From G963556115 sp963667375 (GTDB lineage Bacteria > Planctomycetota > SZUA-567), in assembly GCA_963667375.1 (NCBI GenBank), contig OY763323.1:2356001-2420000 (forward strand): a DNA stretch of 64,000 nt, written 5' to 3'. Positions within the stretch are counted from its first letter, which is position 1. Each line of letters begins with the position of its first letter. Below the pieces are notes generated by a model. It did no database searches, had not been told where the DNA came from, and saw nothing but the letters and a program-made list of their open reading frames with translations. The translations under genes were made by a program, and so were the position numbers. This document shows, piece after piece, positions 62,375-64,000 of the stretch.

Positions 62375-63962
62375 AATTTATAGGTTTGAACCGGCTGCAG
62401 ATTCTAGAAAGCTGACAGAGGTCTTTCGGGAACTGGGAATAAATCTAGATACCCGGTGTGCTGAAATCGGTAAATGCGGGGGCTGCAGTATTGACCTTCT
62501 CTCTGGTGAACTGGTTAATATTCATACAGGAGAGGTTGTGCGGGGCGGGAAACGGGTCTTAGCCTGTCTGCATACTTTATCCGCGGCGGCACCGGCAGAG
62601 ATTTCGGTTCCGGAGAAAAGTATTATATCCGGAAGGTCAAGCGCTGTTTCGCGATTTAAAATAACTTCTGAGCTGCTGAACAGTTTTGGAGAGCGGGAGA
62701 GCGGGGACAGGAAATTTGGTGTGGCCATCGACATTGGCACTACGACCGTTGCCGTGATGCTGGTAAAACTTGCAGGTGCGGAAATAGCCGGGGTTGAAAC
62801 CGCGTTTAACGGTCAGATCAAGTATGGAGATAATGTCCTCAGCAGAATCAAGCATTGTCAGAATGACGAGAAGATGGTGACGATTCTGCAGCGGGAAATA
62901 ATGGATGTTACAATTATGCCGCTGCTGCGGAAACTGCTGCAGGAGAATGGTCTGGAAATTAGTGATTTGGCAGAGATTGTGGTTGCCGGAAATACGACGA
63001 TGCTTCATCTTTGTGCTGGAATAAATCCGCAGACTATAGGGGTAAGTCCTTTTACGCCGGTCTTCACCGGTGAAAAAAAGCTGGCGGCTGCAGAAGTATT
63101 CAGTGATATTACGGAGTCGGTATCGGTTCGTCTGCTCCCTTCTATATCGGCTTATCTCGGGGCTGATGTCTATGTCGGGGCATTAATCAGCGGGGTGCTG
63201 GAGAGTAAGGAACCGGTGGTTATTGTCGATGTCGGAACCAATGGCGAAATGATTCTGAATACCGGCTCAGGCATTGCCGGTTGTTCTACCGCGGCCGGTC
63301 CGGCATTTGAAGGCGCGGGGCTCAGCTCTGGTACCAGAGCCGCTCATGGGGCTCTGAGTCATTTGAAGATCAGTGGCGGTGTGGTTGATATTGAGATTAT
63401 CGGCGGCGGTCATGAGGCTGTAGGAATCTGTGGTACCGCGTATTTTGATTTTCTGGCGGCTGGGGTGCGCGAAGGCTTGCTTGGGATGACCGGGAGATTT
63501 ACCGATAAGTTCCGGCAGGTCTATACCGCGTATGTCTGCACCGGTGAGGGCGGAGGGGAATTTTATCCTCAGGGGGTGCAGAATAAAGGCGGTATAAAAA
63601 TAACCGAAAGTGATATTTCCTCATTGCTGCAGGCAAAAGCGGCGGTGGCGGCAGGTCTGGAGACAATGCTTAACCGCTATAATCTTGGAGCAGAAGATCT
63701 GAAGAAGGTCTATCTTGCCGGTGGATTCGGTATGTATCTGGACGTTGATGCGGCGCTATTGACCGGATTACTGCCGGAGGTAGAGAGGTCACAGGTGGAG
63801 TTGGTTGGCAATACCTCACTCGCCGGAGCGTATGCGGCACTCGAGAAAACCGAGATATCAGAGTATCTGGGGCGGCTGGCTCCTGATATAACGGTGGTTG
63901 AATTGAATCTGGATGAGGATTTTGAAGATACTTATATCGATAATATGCTGCTCCCATGCTGA
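62367..63962 (+). CDS. ferredoxin-ASKHA protein (corrinoid-protein reductive activator-like)
   Basis: This 531-residue protein has an N-terminal 2Fe-2S ferredoxin domain (Cys31, Cys37, Cys40, Cys67). A linker and a DUF4445/ASKHA ATPase-like domain follow, with AIDIGTTTVAVMLV, VVAGNTTMLHLCAG, VIVDVGTNGEM and KVYLAGGFGMYLD. This is the RACo layout: ATP-driven re-reduction of the cobalt of corrinoid methyl-transfer proteins. No corrinoid protein or methyltransferase lies in the window, so its partner is elsewhere. The ATG at 62367 follows GGCAGGAAA and lies inside the GT4 gene end. Confidence 0.87.
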   Translation: MAEIYRFEPAADSRKLTEVFRELGINLDTRCAEIGKCGGCSIDLLSGELVNIHTGEVVRGGKRVLACLHTLSAAAPAEISVPEKSIISGRSSAVSRFKITSELLNSFGERESGDRKFGVAIDIGTTTVAVMLVKLAGAEIAGVETAFNGQIKYGDNVLSRIKHCQNDEKMVTILQREIMDVTIMPLLRKLLQENGLEISDLAEIVVAGNTTMLHLCAGINPQTIGVSPFTPVFTGEKKLAAAEVFSDITESVSVRLLPSISAYLGADVYVGALISGVLESKEPVVIVDVGTNGEMILNTGSGIAGCSTAAGPAFEGAGLSSGTRAAHGALSHLKISGGVVDIEIIGGGHEAVGICGTAYFDFLAAGVREGLLGMTGRFTDKFRQVYTAYVCTGEGGGEFYPQGVQNKGGIKITESDISSLLQAKAAVAAGLETMLNRYNLGAEDLKKVYLAGGFGMYLDVDAALLTGLLPEVERSQVELVGNTSLAGAYAALEKTEISEYLGRLAPDITVVELNLDEDFEDTYIDNMLLPC

Positions 63963-63971
63963 AAAATTTTT

Positions 63972-64000
63972 AAGCGGGCTTGAATTCAAGTCCGCTTTTT
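63972..64000 (+). terminator. rho-independent terminator at window end
   Basis: AAGCGGGCTTGA pairs with TCAAGTCCGCTT (one G-U pair) and is followed by Ts to the last base of the window. Confidence 0.85.

Overview
The window reads as the chromosome of a Gram-negative, probably strictly anaerobic, carbohydrate- and amino-acid-fermenting bacterium. Supporting this are lipobox lipoproteins, a PPi-type phosphofructokinase, an Fe-S serine dehydratase, several radical-SAM and ferredoxin-domain proteins, NifX/Mrp-like proteins and a corrinoid-activator-like ASKHA protein. A Ser/Thr kinase with a DWGLAK activation-segment motif and an unusual sigma/anti-sigma pair would fit the PVC group (for example Lentisphaerota). 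That placement is an inference and was not tested. No tRNA, rRNA, CRISPR array, prophage or transposase was recognised.

Region 1 (1-14.9 kb) is sugar uptake and breakdown. A leftward ribose-type ABC transporter operon (binding protein, permease, ATPase running off the edge) and a rightward ABC operon flank about 2.7 kb of very AT-rich DNA. The only gene seen in that DNA is a 55-residue lipoprotein. The rightward operon continues with an SDR dehydrogenase, a class II aldolase, a D-2-hydroxyacid dehydrogenase, an L-xylulose-kinase-like FGGY kinase and a SorC-family regulator. Together they look like one catabolic pathway of unknown substrate.

Region 2 (15.2-21.3 kb) is sugar-acid use: an IclR regulator with a self-operator, a tripartite tricarboxylate-type transporter (tctC-B-A), KDPG aldolase and KDG kinase. 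A 14-bp tandem repeat and a T14 tract lie between the regulator and the transporter. Region 3 (21.4-26.1 kb) is a sigma-54 activator with a Cys-containing PAS domain. It is followed by a correctly spaced sigma-54 promoter and five NifX/Mrp-like genes.

Region 4 (26.2-32.8 kb) holds a PiT phosphate permease, glycerate kinase, an amino-acid (probably serine) permease with serine dehydratase, and a YhcC-like radical SAM protein. Region 5 (33.1-37.6 kb) is an array of four paralogous exported proteins of unknown function. Two are intact, one is truncated and one is cut by a single in-frame TAG. Region 6 (37.9-47.5 kb) has aspartate ammonia-lyase, the sigma/anti-sigma pair, CAP and Cache-like lipoproteins, RsmA, a SHOCT protein, a GT2-GtrA glycosyltransferase, a methyltransferase and PPi-phosphofructokinase.

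Region 7 (47.6-64 kb) is mostly housekeeping: bioA/bioD, xthA, a Ser/Thr kinase, a radical SAM protein, gnd, rsmJ, a ParA-like ATPase, fxsA, pgsA, a DUF362 ferredoxin protein, a DUF3467 protein, a GT4 glycosyltransferase and an ASKHA/ferredoxin protein. The ParA reading frame appears to continue for 115 codons in the -1 frame after an A10 tract. The most unusual material is the paralogue array, the ParA A10 slip site, the sigma-54/NifX/Mrp module, the repeat upstream of tctC, and the gene-poor region at 3.0-5.8 kb.
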